From Gammaproteobacteria bacterium RIFCSPHIGHO2_12_FULL_35_23 (GTDB lineage Bacteria; Pseudomonadota; Gammaproteobacteria; UBA12402), in contig MGXT01000008.1 of NCBI GenBank assembly GCA_001801465.1, forward strand, positions 72,177 through 136,176: DNA of 64,000 bases. The letters run 5' to 3'. Every line of letters begins with the position of its first letter. Within the stretch, counting starts at the first letter, position 1. A program made the position numbers and the translations under genes. The notes under the pieces were generated by a model. It did no database searches. It was not told the DNA's origin and saw only the letters and a list, made by a program, of their open reading frames with translations. Positions 1 to 7,575 of the stretch are shown here, in pieces.

Positions 1-1
1 T

Positions 2-313
2 CTTAAAAAGAAAAAGCAGATATTAGGTGACGTACCACATTTTAAAGAAGAATACCGATTGTTTTTGGATAAATTGAAGCAAGCAGATGAGGTCTATTTG
101 ATTGGGAAAGATTTTTTGTCTTCTGATCAGGATATAGCAGAAGATATTAAAAGTGTTTGTTCGAGCTCTAAAAAGGGGAAAATTATTTTTGTAAATCCAG
201 AAACTAAAAATGTTCGCTGGATTACAGAACATAAGGCTATCTTTAATGCAACTACGCATGCATCATATGTAGATTTACCAGATTATGTTTCACATTTAAC
301 TAAAGGCGGGTAA
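2..313 (+). CDS. C-terminal fragment of an unidentified protein (SIR2-like tail possible)
   Basis: This reading frame is open from the first base of the window to a TAA at 311-313, so only the last 103 codons are present and the start lies outside. An internal TTG at 59 could be read as a start but has no ribosome binding site. The visible part has a hydrophobic strand followed by an acidic helix (ADEVYLIGKDF, then DIAEDI) and a second strand (GKIIFVNPE). This resembles the last Rossmann strands of SIR2-like NAD-binding domains, but the resemblance is weak. No catalytic residues are visible, and the family cannot be fixed without the missing N-terminus. It ends about 300 bases before an insertion sequence and is not cut by it. 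Confidence 0.5.
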   Translation, partial: LKKKKQILGDVPHFKEEYRLFLDKLKQADEVYLIGKDFLSSDQDIAEDIKSVCSSSKKGKIIFVNPETKNVRWITEHKAIFNATTHASYVDLPDYVSHLTKGG

Positions 314-334
314 TATGGTTTGGGTATGTTTTAT

Positions 335-396
335 AGAAGCGCGCCAGATTGTCTATTGTTAAACTACAATTGCATCACATGCTCTGGCGTGCTTCT
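335..396. repeat. Long-arm inverted repeat (hairpin) of 14 bp
   Basis: The arms 335-348 and 383-396 are complementary over 14 positions, with one G-T wobble, around a 34-base loop. The stem is GC-rich against AT-rich surroundings and is not followed by a T-run on either strand, so it is not a typical terminator. It sits between the stop of the upstream gene and the left end of the insertion sequence. The rest of the stretch from 314 to 615 holds no gene I can support. The hairpin may be the remnant of a mobile element end or a dispersed repeat. Confidence 0.5.
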
Positions 397-615
397 GTAA
401 AATGCTTGTCTGTTTATCTTTGCCAACACAGGGATAAAGCGACCCATGCTTGCCTCTGTTATGCACGCTGATTTCAACTTCAAAAAAGCAAATGCCTTAT
501 AAAATAAGGGCTTGGGTTTTTGCAAAAAAGCCAAAAAATCAGGCCAAGCAAATTTTAGTAAAAATAAGTCCAGCAAGGTTTTTTGAGTGCTCTGAAAAAG
601 TCGCGTAAGTGCTTG

Positions 616-640
616 TGTACGACTTGAGACATAGGTAACA
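616..640. repeat. Left inverted repeat of the IS481 element
   Basis: This 25-base terminal repeat begins TGTAC and contains GAGACATAGGT. Compared with the right repeat it carries three extra bases after the first six positions. Confidence 0.75.
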
Positions 641-667
641 CTTTTAGGCATTTGAAGGGGAAATAAA

Positions 668-1858
668 ATGCCGTGGAAGGAGTGTAAATTGATGGATGAG
701 AAGATGAAGTTTGTTGCTCGGATATTGGAAGGCGAGAAAATGGCGCCGCTGTGTCGAGAATATGGCATTTCCCGTAAGACGGGCTATAAGTTGTTTGAGC
801 GTTACAAAGATGAAGGCTTGCAAGGGCTAACGGATCGTAGCCGTAGGCCTCATCGTTATGCGAATCAGCTGCCCATTCAAATTGAAAAAGCTATTTTGCG
901 CATTAAGCATGATAAGCCTAATTGGGGGGCGCCGAAGATACGAGAGTTATTTAAACGAAAATACCCTGAGCTACAATTACCGTCTAAAAGTACGATTCAT
1001 ACAATATTAGATAAAAATGGACTGGTAAAGCACAAACGAAAGCGCCATGGTTACAAAGCACAGGGGACGCCTTTATCAACGCCTAAACATCCGAATGTGT
1101 TAGGGTGCGCTGATTATAAAGGCGAGTTCATGTTAGGTAATCGTCGTTACTGCTATCCATTGACGATAACCGATTTTAGTAGCCGTTATTTATTGGCTTG
1201 TGAAGGTTTATATACCACGAAAGAACCGTATGCTTTTGGTGTTTTTGAGCGAGTATTTAAGGAATTTGGATTGCCTCATATGATGAGAACAGACAATGGC
1301 GTGCCCTTTTCATCGCCTCATGCGCTATTTGGTTTAAGTCGGTTATCTGTTTGGTGGTTAAGATTGGGAATACACCTTGAACGTATAGAGCCTGGAAAGC
1401 CTCAGCAAAATGGTCGCCATGAGCGGATGCATTTAACGCTAAAAAAAGAAGCCACTAAACCCACTGGACATAATTTATTACAGCAGCAGGAAAAGTTCGA
1501 TGCGTTTATACAAGAATATAATTACGAACGTCCCCATCAAGCATTAGATATGCGAGTGCCCGCAGAAATTTATAAGGCTTCGACAAGGCCTTATTTGGGA
1601 TTACCCGAATTAGAGTATCCTTTTCATGACCAGGCCATCATGGTGACAAATTGTGGTCGAATTTGTGTGCGCAGTAAGAAAATTCATTTAAGTGGCGTTT
1701 TAGCGGGCCAAAAAATTGGACTTAAAGAAGTGAATGATCAAATTTGGCTTGTATCATTCATGGACTATGATTTAGGATATTTTGATGAGGAGGAGCGTAA
1801 GTTCCAGCCTCTAGACAACCCCTTTGGGGCTAAAGTGTTACCGATGTGTCCGGTATAA
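668..1858 (+). CDS. IS481-family transposase, intact
   Basis: This 396-residue DDE transposase moves the element in which it lies. Residues 10-60 form a helix-turn-helix (LCREYGISRKTGYKLFERY) that would bind the terminal repeats. A second winged-helix segment follows, with the motif NWGAPKIRELF. The rve integrase core spans about residues 135-300. Its candidate acidic triad is the Asp in GCADYKGEF, the Asp in RTDNG and the Glu in NGRHERMH. The sequence YERPHQALDMRVPAEIY just after the core is typical of the family. The ATG at 668 is preceded by GAAGGGG at a suitable distance. Length and motifs suggest an active enzyme. It is unrelated to its neighbours. Confidence 0.93.
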   Translation: MPWKECKLMDEKMKFVARILEGEKMAPLCREYGISRKTGYKLFERYKDEGLQGLTDRSRRPHRYANQLPIQIEKAILRIKHDKPNWGAPKIRELFKRKYPELQLPSKSTIHTILDKNGLVKHKRKRHGYKAQGTPLSTPKHPNVLGCADYKGEFMLGNRRYCYPLTITDFSSRYLLACEGLYTTKEPYAFGVFERVFKEFGLPHMMRTDNGVPFSSPHALFGLSRLSVWWLRLGIHLERIEPGKPQQNGRHERMHLTLKKEATKPTGHNLLQQQEKFDAFIQEYNYERPHQALDMRVPAEIYKASTRPYLGLPELEYPFHDQAIMVTNCGRICVRSKKIHLSGVLAGQKIGLKEVNDQIWLVSFMDYDLGYFDEEERKFQPLDNPFGAKVLPMCPV

Positions 1859-1860
1859 TC

Positions 1861-1882
1861 TGTAACCTATGTCTCCGGTACA
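1861..1882. repeat. Right inverted repeat of the IS481 element
   Basis: This 22-base terminal repeat matches the left one through TGTAC and GAGACATAGGT when read on the minus strand. Confidence 0.75.
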
Positions 1883-1895
1883 GACCTTGATTAAA

Positions 1896-1971
1896 TGGTG
1901 GCCAGACCTGGAATCGAACCAGGGACACAAGGATTTTCAGTCCTTTGCTCTACCGACTGAGCTATCTGGCC
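1896..1971 (-). tRNA. tRNA-Phe (anticodon GAA)
   Basis: The 76-nucleotide minus-strand sequence folds as a tRNA. The acceptor stem is GGCCAGA paired with TCTGGCC. The D arm is GCTC/GAGC, and the anticodon stem AAGGA/TCCTT encloses loop CTGAAAA with anticodon GAA. The T arm CCTGG/CCAGG encloses TTCGATT. The 3' CCA is encoded. An insertion sequence ends 13 bases beyond the 3' end. Confidence 0.97.
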
Positions 1972-2062
1972 CCATATGATTGAGCGCGTTATTAAACCGG
2001 TTTGCAATCTTCACGTCAAGTCTTTTGAAAAATCTATAAAAGAGTATAAATTAAACAGCTTA

Positions 2063-3391
2063 TTATTTAAGCAACAATAAGTACATAATAATCATGGGGA
2101 AAGTTACTAAAGTACTTGTTAAGACTAATCCCTGTAAACCACTAATTGAGAGTAATCCTAATAAAGTAGGGGCAAGCATCCAGAGTAATTTTGGATTAAT
2201 TATTCTTAATTTATGCATTGGTGAATTGGGCATATAACCAAACCATAAAATCTGATTAGTGCGAGATTCTCTAAATAAAGTTAAAAAAATGAAAAAGCCA
2301 ATAACTTGCATGAAATAAATAAAGTCAGGTTCAACAGCATAGGAAAAAATTTGCATACCGAGGTAATGAAAAATTAAGAACATGATAAACGGAAAAATAA
2401 GAGAAACGATTAACGTTAAGCGAATAGTTCTGCCTGTTGAATAATAAACAATTAAACTACTTAACAAGGGGGTAGCTATAAACCACCAGCTAATAAAAAA
2501 TAATTGGCTGATAATAGGTAATTCATTAAATTCAAAAAATTGAAAAGGATGCCAATTATAAATTGCTTTTGCATTATAAGGCATAATATATCGATTGATG
2601 ATAAAGCTTGTTACTACAATGATTAAAGTTAGTAAAAACCATTGGATTAATAGAGGTTTAATAGGCGCTAACTTTTTTTCTTGTATTACTTTAAAAATTT
2701 TTTCCAGTTTTTTATTGTTACCTAGTATTAAAATGATAGCAGCGATAGTAATGCCAGTTATTGGTAATAGCACCACAGAAAAAGCCGGGTAAATTAATAA
2801 GCTTACTTGGGCTGCTGCCAAACCAATAATTAGCGTAATAGTACAGAGTGTAGATTGTAGAATATAATAGTCAAAAACACGTCGAATTAAATTGCCAACA
2901 GTATTGTAGGGGAGAGGCAAACAAACTGTTAAATGATGAGAGGCATTATTTTTTAATTTAGTTCGGTAAAAAATAATTGCGGCAAAGAGTACAAATGCCC
3001 AGGGGAAAAATCCCCAATTAAAAAATAATTCTGCTATTTGTTCTTTAAACCAAATCATAAATTGTAGGGAAGAAAGTTGGTAAGTCTGTAGTTGATATTG
3101 ACCAAGCGTATACAGCTGACCAATAAAGATAAAACAGGCGGTAATTTCAATAACTAAAATTAATCCTAGCCAAGAGATAGTTGATAAAGGTTTGCTAGAG
3201 CCGCCTTGAATAATTTTATTTGCCGAAGGAAGAAAAAAATAAATCAATAAAGCTATGGGAGCCAAAAAACTTATTTTTAAAAAAACCAATAGGTAGTTAG
3301 GAAAAAGAAAGCAAATTACTAGAGGAATTATAAAAATAAGTGGTAAACTCACGGCTCCAAAGAATAAAACTTTTTGTTTTCTTCTCACCAC
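2063..3391 (-). CDS. Polytopic membrane protein of unknown function, downstream of dotB
   Basis: The product is a 442-residue integral membrane protein with about ten hydrophobic segments spread over its whole length and short basic loops. I do not recognise a family motif. It starts with two GTG codons in a row (3391 and 3388), preceded by AAGGA. The second fits the ribosome binding site spacing slightly better. The gene lies 23 bases after the dotB stop on the same strand, so it is probably the last cistron of the dotD-dotC-dotB unit. That position suggests either an inner-membrane helper of the secretion apparatus or an unrelated transporter. Nothing in the sequence decides between them. 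Confidence 0.7.
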   Translation of the reverse strand: MVRRKQKVLFFGAVSLPLIFIIPLVICFLFPNYLLVFLKISFLAPIALLIYFFLPSANKIIQGGSSKPLSTISWLGLILVIEITACFIFIGQLYTLGQYQLQTYQLSSLQFMIWFKEQIAELFFNWGFFPWAFVLFAAIIFYRTKLKNNASHHLTVCLPLPYNTVGNLIRRVFDYYILQSTLCTITLIIGLAAAQVSLLIYPAFSVVLLPITGITIAAIILILGNNKKLEKIFKVIQEKKLAPIKPLLIQWFLLTLIIVVTSFIINRYIMPYNAKAIYNWHPFQFFEFNELPIISQLFFISWWFIATPLLSSLIVYYSTGRTIRLTLIVSLIFPFIMFLIFHYLGMQIFSYAVEPDFIYFMQVIGFFIFLTLFRESRTNQILWFGYMPNSPMHKLRIINPKLLWMLAPTLLGLLSISGLQGLVLTSTLVTFPMIIMYLLLLK

Positions 3392-3414
3392 ATATCCTTT
3401 TTGGAATAGATTAA

Positions 3415-4554
3415 TTAAATACCCGCGTCTTTATCCGCTTTTTTAGAGTAAGCGACTAAGATTCGATGATCGCGCTCAGAAATGATACCCTCTTTAAATT
3501 TATTATTTGCATCTTGTTCCATTGTTTGACCATGTTCTTTTAATAATTTTCTTGTAACAGCAGTGGCTTCATCAGGTTCAGAAGATAGTAATATATCGCG
3601 GATCTGTTCATTAAAAACAAGATATTCACGCATGGCCACACGTTTACCATCTAAGCTTGGAACCAGTTTTTGCCAGATAACCACACGAATAGTTTCAAAG
3701 ATATCAATAGTACGACCATGTCTTTCTTCTTTAGGAAAAGTGTTTACTAGTCGTCGAATAGTTTCTGCTACACCATTACTATGTAAGGTAGTGTAGACAG
3801 GATGACCTGTCATGGCAGCTTCCATTACCGCGCTAATAGTTTCTTGGTCTCTTGCTTCACCAACCAGAATTAACCTGGGTTTTCGTCTTAGTGCATTACG
3901 CACACCCGCAGCAAAACTTTCTAAATGACGAGGGATTTCAGATTGACTAACAATAGCACTGGGTTTTTCAATGGAGTCATATACGAACTCTATTGGAGAT
4001 TCATAGGTTAGAACTTTTCGATTGCTGCCAGGTTTACTGATAATATTTTTAATAATAGCTGCTAATAAAGTGCTTTTTCCTGAGCCTGTAGCTCCCGTAA
4101 CGTAGACTACACCCTCTTCAGGCAATAAAGCATCAATGAGTGTTTGGGGAATTTCCATTTGTGTTAAATCAGGAGGCTCATTAGGAATAGAACGAGCGGT
4201 AATTTGAATTCCATCATAGCCCTCTACCATGCACCCTGTACCATTAATACGAAAACGATAACGTTCAGAGCGTGTAGGACGAATTTCATAGTGTGTATCG
4301 ATGTCTTTGCCACTTAGAATTTGTGCTGTACCATTCGGTCCATACATAAAGTTAATAATTTCGCTTATTTCACTATTGGTTAATTTACGGTTAGTTATTT
4401 TATTAAGTGCTCCATATACTTCAGCAATAATAGGTTCATTGGTTTGAAAAGTAATATCAGAGGCGCCTGCTTGATAGCATTTCACTAGCACTTCATCAAT
4501 TTGATTTTGAGTGAAACGAATAGGTTCATTTTTAAAAATAAATTGATTAGTCAT
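3415..4554 (-). CDS. dotB: DotB, cytoplasmic ATPase of the Dot/Icm secretion system
   Basis: DotB is a PilT/VirB11-type hexameric ATPase that docks on DotO at the cytoplasmic base of the type IVB channel. The 379 residues match the usual length of the family. An N-terminal PAS-like region precedes the RecA-like core. The Walker A motif is GATGSGKST. The Asp box is in LTYESPIEFVYD, the Walker B region is LILVGEARDQET and the His box is VYTTLHSNG. The start overlaps the end of dotC by eight bases, which points to translational coupling. It ends 23 bases before the next membrane protein gene. All nucleotide-binding motifs are intact. Confidence 0.97.
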   Translation of the reverse strand: MTNQFIFKNEPIRFTQNQIDEVLVKCYQAGASDITFQTNEPIIAEVYGALNKITNRKLTNSEISEIINFMYGPNGTAQILSGKDIDTHYEIRPTRSERYRFRINGTGCMVEGYDGIQITARSIPNEPPDLTQMEIPQTLIDALLPEEGVVYVTGATGSGKSTLLAAIIKNIISKPGSNRKVLTYESPIEFVYDSIEKPSAIVSQSEIPRHLESFAAGVRNALRRKPRLILVGEARDQETISAVMEAAMTGHPVYTTLHSNGVAETIRRLVNTFPKEERHGRTIDIFETIRVVIWQKLVPSLDGKRVAMREYLVFNEQIRDILLSSEPDEATAVTRKLLKEHGQTMEQDANNKFKEGIISERDHRILVAYSKKADKDAGI

Positions 4555-5356
4555 TAGTTAATACGGCGCGCCATTCTTTACTATTAGGGTTTAATTCTGG
4601 TAAGGAAGTAATTCTTAGTACTTGATCATTAATATACAATTGAGAATTATCATCTGTACTAGTAACACCAAGATTAGTTTGGGCAACATAAGGTTTACTT
4701 ATCATGTTTTGAGCTAATAATTCTCGATATAAGATCATGCCATTATAATCTCTTTTTAAACGAGATAAATTAGCTAAGTAGATAGTTTTAGCTTGACGAG
4801 TCCCTTGTTTCCAGCCTTTGTTAATATATTCGATCCAAGCTTGTTGTTCTTGTAAGGTACGCGGTAATAAAGTTTTATCAGGCACAGCAGGTTTTTGATA
4901 GTCCATTAATAAATATTGACGCCAGTTTGGAGGAGTGGTAACAAATCTAGCTTGGCTAACAATTTTATAAGTTTTATCAGCTAAACGAATAGTGTCAGGA
5001 TCAGCTAAATTTAATAATTGATTACCTTGTACTAGCACTGGCGGTAAGACATTGTGATTAAGTAATAGGGCGTTAAAATTAAATACTTGATCTAATTGCA
5101 GTGCGTGTTGGTTAAGTAAAGCATTTATTTGCTGGGACCTTGCTGCTAAGCCGCCTTGAGCGCCAAGAGAGGTAGCTGTTTCTTGAATGGCTTGTAAACG
5201 AATATTACCTAAAGAGCTGGCAGGTGTTTGGGGAATATTTTTAGCAGTTAAACTTTCAAGTTGATATAAATTAGTTGTATCGACTGCTTCAGGTTGTGTA
5301 GTCACACATCCACAAATGACGCTACAGAGAAACAACAAAATTAATAAACGTTTCAT
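4547..5356 (-). CDS. dotC: DotC, outer-membrane lipoprotein of the Dot/Icm core complex
   Basis: DotC is a lipoprotein that, with DotD, carries DotH to the outer membrane to form the outer ring of the channel. The 269-residue product starts with a lipoprotein signal peptide. The lipobox VICGC makes Cys17 the likely lipidated residue. The mature part lacks membrane segments and contains the conserved LPP/VLVQG and NWRQYLL regions of the DotC family. The gene sits between dotD, eight bases upstream, and dotB, with an eight-base overlap. This is the canonical dotDCB order. Confidence 0.95.
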   Translation of the reverse strand: MKRLLILLFLCSVICGCVTTQPEAVDTTNLYQLESLTAKNIPQTPASSLGNIRLQAIQETATSLGAQGGLAARSQQINALLNQHALQLDQVFNFNALLLNHNVLPPVLVQGNQLLNLADPDTIRLADKTYKIVSQARFVTTPPNWRQYLLMDYQKPAVPDKTLLPRTLQEQQAWIEYINKGWKQGTRQAKTIYLANLSRLKRDYNGMILYRELLAQNMISKPYVAQTNLGVTSTDDNSQLYINDQVLRITSLPELNPNSKEWRAVLTND

Positions 5357-5364
5357 ATTTTATA

Positions 5365-5832
5365 TTAACTACTTTCAATATAACGCAATTCAATGGTTTT
5401 AGTTTTTGGATAAATGACTACTTGAGCTCGATGTCCACATTGCAGGCCAATATTGCGCAAAATATCGCCAAGCGTTGAGTTATGTTGATGAACTGAAACA
5501 ATAATTGGCATAGAAGGCTCTGGTCCTAATATGCTCAATTTATAATTTGCAGCATTAGCAATTTCAGTAATGGCTTGTTCAGCAGGACCGGTCCAATCTA
5601 ATGAAGCAGGAATAGCCATGCCATAGCTTGCAGGGCTAGGGGGAGTTGCAATACTAAGTGGCGGATTTGCAGCTTGTTCGGTTGCATCTAATTGAATCAA
5701 TGAGCTATTAACAGAGTTTGCAGCTTCAGCCAAAGCTAGTGAAGCATTTTCAGTCGTAGAAGGAACTGGGGGGGGGCTTTTAGCGCAAGCTGATAAGCAG
5801 AGGGTTATAAAAATCAATACTAAAAGACGCAT
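5365..5832 (-). CDS. dotD: DotD, outer-membrane lipoprotein of the Dot/Icm core complex
   Basis: DotD is the small lipoprotein partner of DotC and DotH. Its C-terminal domain has the secretin N0 fold. I place the start at the ATG at 5832, giving 155 residues, because it begins a clean lipoprotein signal (MRLLVLIFITLCLSAC, lipidated Cys16). The frame also remains open upstream to 5925, but that extension would bury the signal peptide. A Pro/Ser/Ala-rich linker follows the lipobox. The N0-like domain covers roughly residues 75-150, ending in a beta hairpin (VVIYPKTKTIELRYI). It is the first gene of the dotDCB unit and diverges from icmT. Confidence 0.94.
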   Translation of the reverse strand: MRLLVLIFITLCLSACAKSPPPVPSTTENASLALAEAANSVNSSLIQLDATEQAANPPLSIATPPSPASYGMAIPASLDWTGPAEQAITEIANAANYKLSILGPEPSMPIIVSVHQHNSTLGDILRNIGLQCGHRAQVVIYPKTKTIELRYIESS

Positions 5833-5869
5833 TATAACGATTCCTTCAGAAGTAGTGACTGACTGATCC

Positions 5870-5898
5870 ATTGAAACAAGATGGCTATCTCTTGTCAA
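5870..5898 (-). promoter_or_regulatory. Candidate sigma70 promoter for dotDCB
   Basis: On the minus strand a perfect -35 TTGACA lies at 5898-5893. A weaker -10, TTCAAT, follows after 17 bases at 5875-5870. It would start transcription about 30 bases upstream of dotD. Its -35 lies only four bases from the -35 of the opposing icmT promoter. Confidence 0.5.
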
Positions 5899-5902
5899 GT
5901 AT

Positions 5903-5930
5903 TTGACTTCCAATTTAATAAACATATAAT
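5903..5930 (+). promoter_or_regulatory. Sigma70-type promoter for icmTS
   Basis: A -35 TTGACT (5903-5908) and a perfect -10 TATAAT (5925-5930) are separated by 16 bases. They lie about 40 bases before the icmT start. The two divergent -35 boxes form the near-palindrome TGTCAAGTATTTGACT. Confidence 0.7.
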
Positions 5931-5970
5931 TTATTGATAAATAGAACTTTTGATCTGGGATTAGAGACTT

Positions 5971-6216
5971 ATGGCAGATGCTTATTGGCGAGATTCAGCT
6001 CGAGTGCCGCGGTTTTTTTCAATTGATGCGCGAGCAGCTTTTCCTTTACTCTTATTTTTACTCCATATTCGCTTATGGACTTTTATCGTTGCAGTAATGG
6101 CTACTTTGTTCTTTGCTGCATTAGATCGATATGGCTTTAGAGTAGATGTATTTTTAAGATGGTTGCGGGGCGTATTAATGGGCAAGCGCAAAATAACCGC
6201 TCCTTGGTGGATTTAA
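5971..6216 (+). CDS. icmT: IcmT, small inner-membrane Dot/Icm protein
   Basis: IcmT is a small membrane component of the type IVB system, needed for effector export and exit from the host cell in Legionella. The 81-residue product has one or two hydrophobic segments (about residues 22-52) followed by an aromatic and basic tail that ends PWWI. The N-terminal YWRDSARVPRFF and the FFSIDARAAFP motif are typical of the family. It heads the plus-strand icm series, two bases before icmS, and is driven by the promoter at 5903-5930. Confidence 0.95.
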   Translation: MADAYWRDSARVPRFFSIDARAAFPLLLFLLHIRLWTFIVAVMATLFFAALDRYGFRVDVFLRWLRGVLMGKRKITAPWWI

Positions 6217-6218
6217 CG

Positions 6219-6566
6219 ATGGCTACAGATAAGATTCTTAGTACTATGTCTGCAATTATGCGTACCATGGGCGCAAATTTTACTTTAAACGGTAAACCTA
6301 TTACCTATGTAGAAGTTTTTTCCAATACAGGATTGTTGCCTGCTATTGCGCGCAGAGCTGATCAATTATGTTCGTTATGTTTAGGATATGGGATAGGCGT
6401 TACTTTTGAAGATGACAAAAGCACCTTGCTAGGGATTAAAGTAAAATTTGATGAAGTCACGCCGGAGATTTTACGTTATTTATGTATGGCCGATGTAGTG
6501 AGTGAGCTTATTAAAATATCACCAGCAAAAGGAGCTGTTGCTTTAGATGAATTAATGTATGATTAA
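6219..6566 (+). CDS. icmS: IcmS, type IVB secretion chaperone/adaptor
   Basis: IcmS is an acidic cytoplasmic adaptor. With IcmW it binds effectors and the C-terminal tail of the DotL coupling protein. I choose the ATG at 6219 (115 residues, close to the usual 114) because upstream in-frame codons run inside icmT. The conserved SAIMRTMGANFTLNGKP stretch and the small alpha/beta domain with Cys-rich LCSLCLGYGIGV are visible. Its partner icmW is not in the window. The short gene at 6602 follows in the position held by icmR in Legionella. Confidence 0.96.
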   Translation: MATDKILSTMSAIMRTMGANFTLNGKPITYVEVFSNTGLLPAIARRADQLCSLCLGYGIGVTFEDDKSTLLGIKVKFDEVTPEILRYLCMADVVSELIKISPAKGAVALDELMYD

Positions 6567-6601
6567 TCTTCTTAAACAGTGTTTTTAAAAAGGCATGAGC
6601 A

Positions 6602-6745
6602 GTGAATTCAGTAATAGACTTCAAGCTAAAAGTAAAAAAATATTTTGAAGATATTGCTCGTTTGGCAGCGACTTTTGCAGCCAGAATAAAAGATGATGCA
6701 CCAGATCATAGTCGGCAAGAAAACGACCCAAATAAAAAGCTATAA
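6602..6745 (+). CDS. Candidate IcmR-position (FIR-type) small gene, 47 residues
   Basis: Between icmS and icmQ, a GTG at 6602 opens a 47-codon frame. An AGG at 6591-6593 sits eight bases upstream as a ribosome binding site. The product is hydrophilic, with one strongly amphipathic helix in residues 5-31 (acid/base faces around FKLKVKKYFEDIARLAATF), followed by a charged, disordered tail rich in Asp, Asn and Lys. In Legionellales this slot holds hypervariable FIR genes whose products chaperone IcmQ through an amphipathic helix. Position and helix fit that role, but the product is less than half the usual length. An overlapping ATG at 6595 yields only 17 codons. The functional assignment is inference. 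Confidence 0.5.
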   Translation: MNSVIDFKLKVKKYFEDIARLAATFAARIKDDAPDHSRQENDPNKKL

Positions 6746-6891
6746 TCTAAGAAATTTAAATTTTTACTCACACTAATGATCTATTCCTGTGCAAAGGCGA
6801 GCTAATTTTTTATAGTTTGTCCCTTAAATTGATACTAGTCATGCTATATACTAAAATAAGATAATGAATATATTTGATAATCAGCGAATTT

Positions 6892-7575
6892 ATGAATAAA
6901 GAAAAGAATTACTTAATTGCAATAGAAGGCAAATTTAAGGGATTTGCTCAACTTGTTCTTGAGATGGATGGGCAAGATTTAGAGCTATTGAACAAATTGT
7001 ACGCGTTAATTAAAGAGGCTGTTGAGTTTGAAAAAAAATGCCGAGAAGAAAACAATGTAGGCGTTAGATTTAGTGTTATAGTTAATCAATTAAATGAATT
7101 AGAACAAATTTGCCAACAAGAAATAATCTTGTTAACGGGTGAATATTCTTCTAAAGTAAATAAAAATTATGGTGATAATATTGCTGCAGATGAAATGCCG
7201 ATTTTTATTTATTTATTTAACAGCCAGGGTGCGAATATTAAGACTTGGCGGCCACAATTAACTTTTAAGGCATTAATTGATCATAGTATTAATCGCCCTA
7301 TTTATACCAATAAGCAGTATGTAGATGAATTAATACGCGGCAAAGAGAATTCTGCTCAGCATGCTTATGTAAGAGCCATCATAAAAAAATCCGATATTTT
7401 AATGAGCGAAGAAGAGAGTATTTTAAAAGATAAGCAAGGGCATCCTATTATTCGAATTAAACAAGGCGCTTTAAAACCCCATTCAATTTTAGAATTTTAT
7501 CATAATGATAAAGTGTATGTACGTTTAGATAATGATAGTTATGAGCTACAGCAATCGCAAGATGAAATTAGTTAA
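6892..7575 (+). CDS. icmQ: IcmQ, membrane-interacting Dot/Icm protein with NAD-binding fold
   Basis: IcmQ is a cytoplasmic protein that can insert in membranes and is held in check by an IcmR-type partner. Its C-terminal half has an ADP-ribosyltransferase-like NAD-binding fold. The N-terminal part (residues 1-80) is helical. The recognisable C-terminal core starts near FIYLFNSQGANIKTW and continues with INRPIYTN and HAYVRAIIKKSDIL. The exact start is uncertain. The ATG at 6892 gives 227 residues and an in-frame TTG at 6874 gives 233; neither has a strong ribosome binding site. It ends next to the stop of a minus-strand gene, which interrupts the usual icmQ-icmP junction. Confidence 0.9.
   Translation: MNKEKNYLIAIEGKFKGFAQLVLEMDGQDLELLNKLYALIKEAVEFEKKCREENNVGVRFSVIVNQLNELEQICQQEIILLTGEYSSKVNKNYGDNIAADEMPIFIYLFNSQGANIKTWRPQLTFKALIDHSINRPIYTNKQYVDELIRGKENSAQHAYVRAIIKKSDILMSEEESILKDKQGHPIIRIKQGALKPHSILEFYHNDKVYVRLDNDSYELQQSQDEIS

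Larger units (their letters stand above)
616..1882 (+). mobile_element. IS481-family insertion sequence
   Basis: The element is bounded by imperfect inverted repeats at 616-640 and 1861-1882. Both begin TGTAC and share a GAGACATAGGT core. One transposase gene fills the interior and ends two bases before the right repeat. Terminal TGT and a single DDE transposase with an N-terminal helix-turn-helix are typical of IS481. No clear target-site duplication is seen at the two edges. The right end lies 13 bases from the CCA end of tRNA-Phe, so it inserted just downstream of that tRNA gene. Confidence 0.85.

Noticed and set aside
364..768. A 134-codon frame on the minus strand across the left end of the IS
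   Set aside because: It runs antisense into the transposase gene and across the inverted repeat, has no supported start, and its composition is that of a chance frame. The stretch from 314 to 615 is better left unannotated apart from the hairpin.
607..1892. A target-site duplication around the IS481 element
   Set aside because: CTTG occurs on both sides, but not directly next to the repeats, and it is too short to be significant.
5833..5925. An upstream extension of dotD
   Set aside because: It would place 31 residues before a clean lipoprotein signal peptide and lies over the divergent promoter.
6595..6648. An ATG frame overlapping the candidate IcmR-position gene
   Set aside because: It encodes only 17 residues, and its ATG lies one base from the AGG, too close for a binding site.
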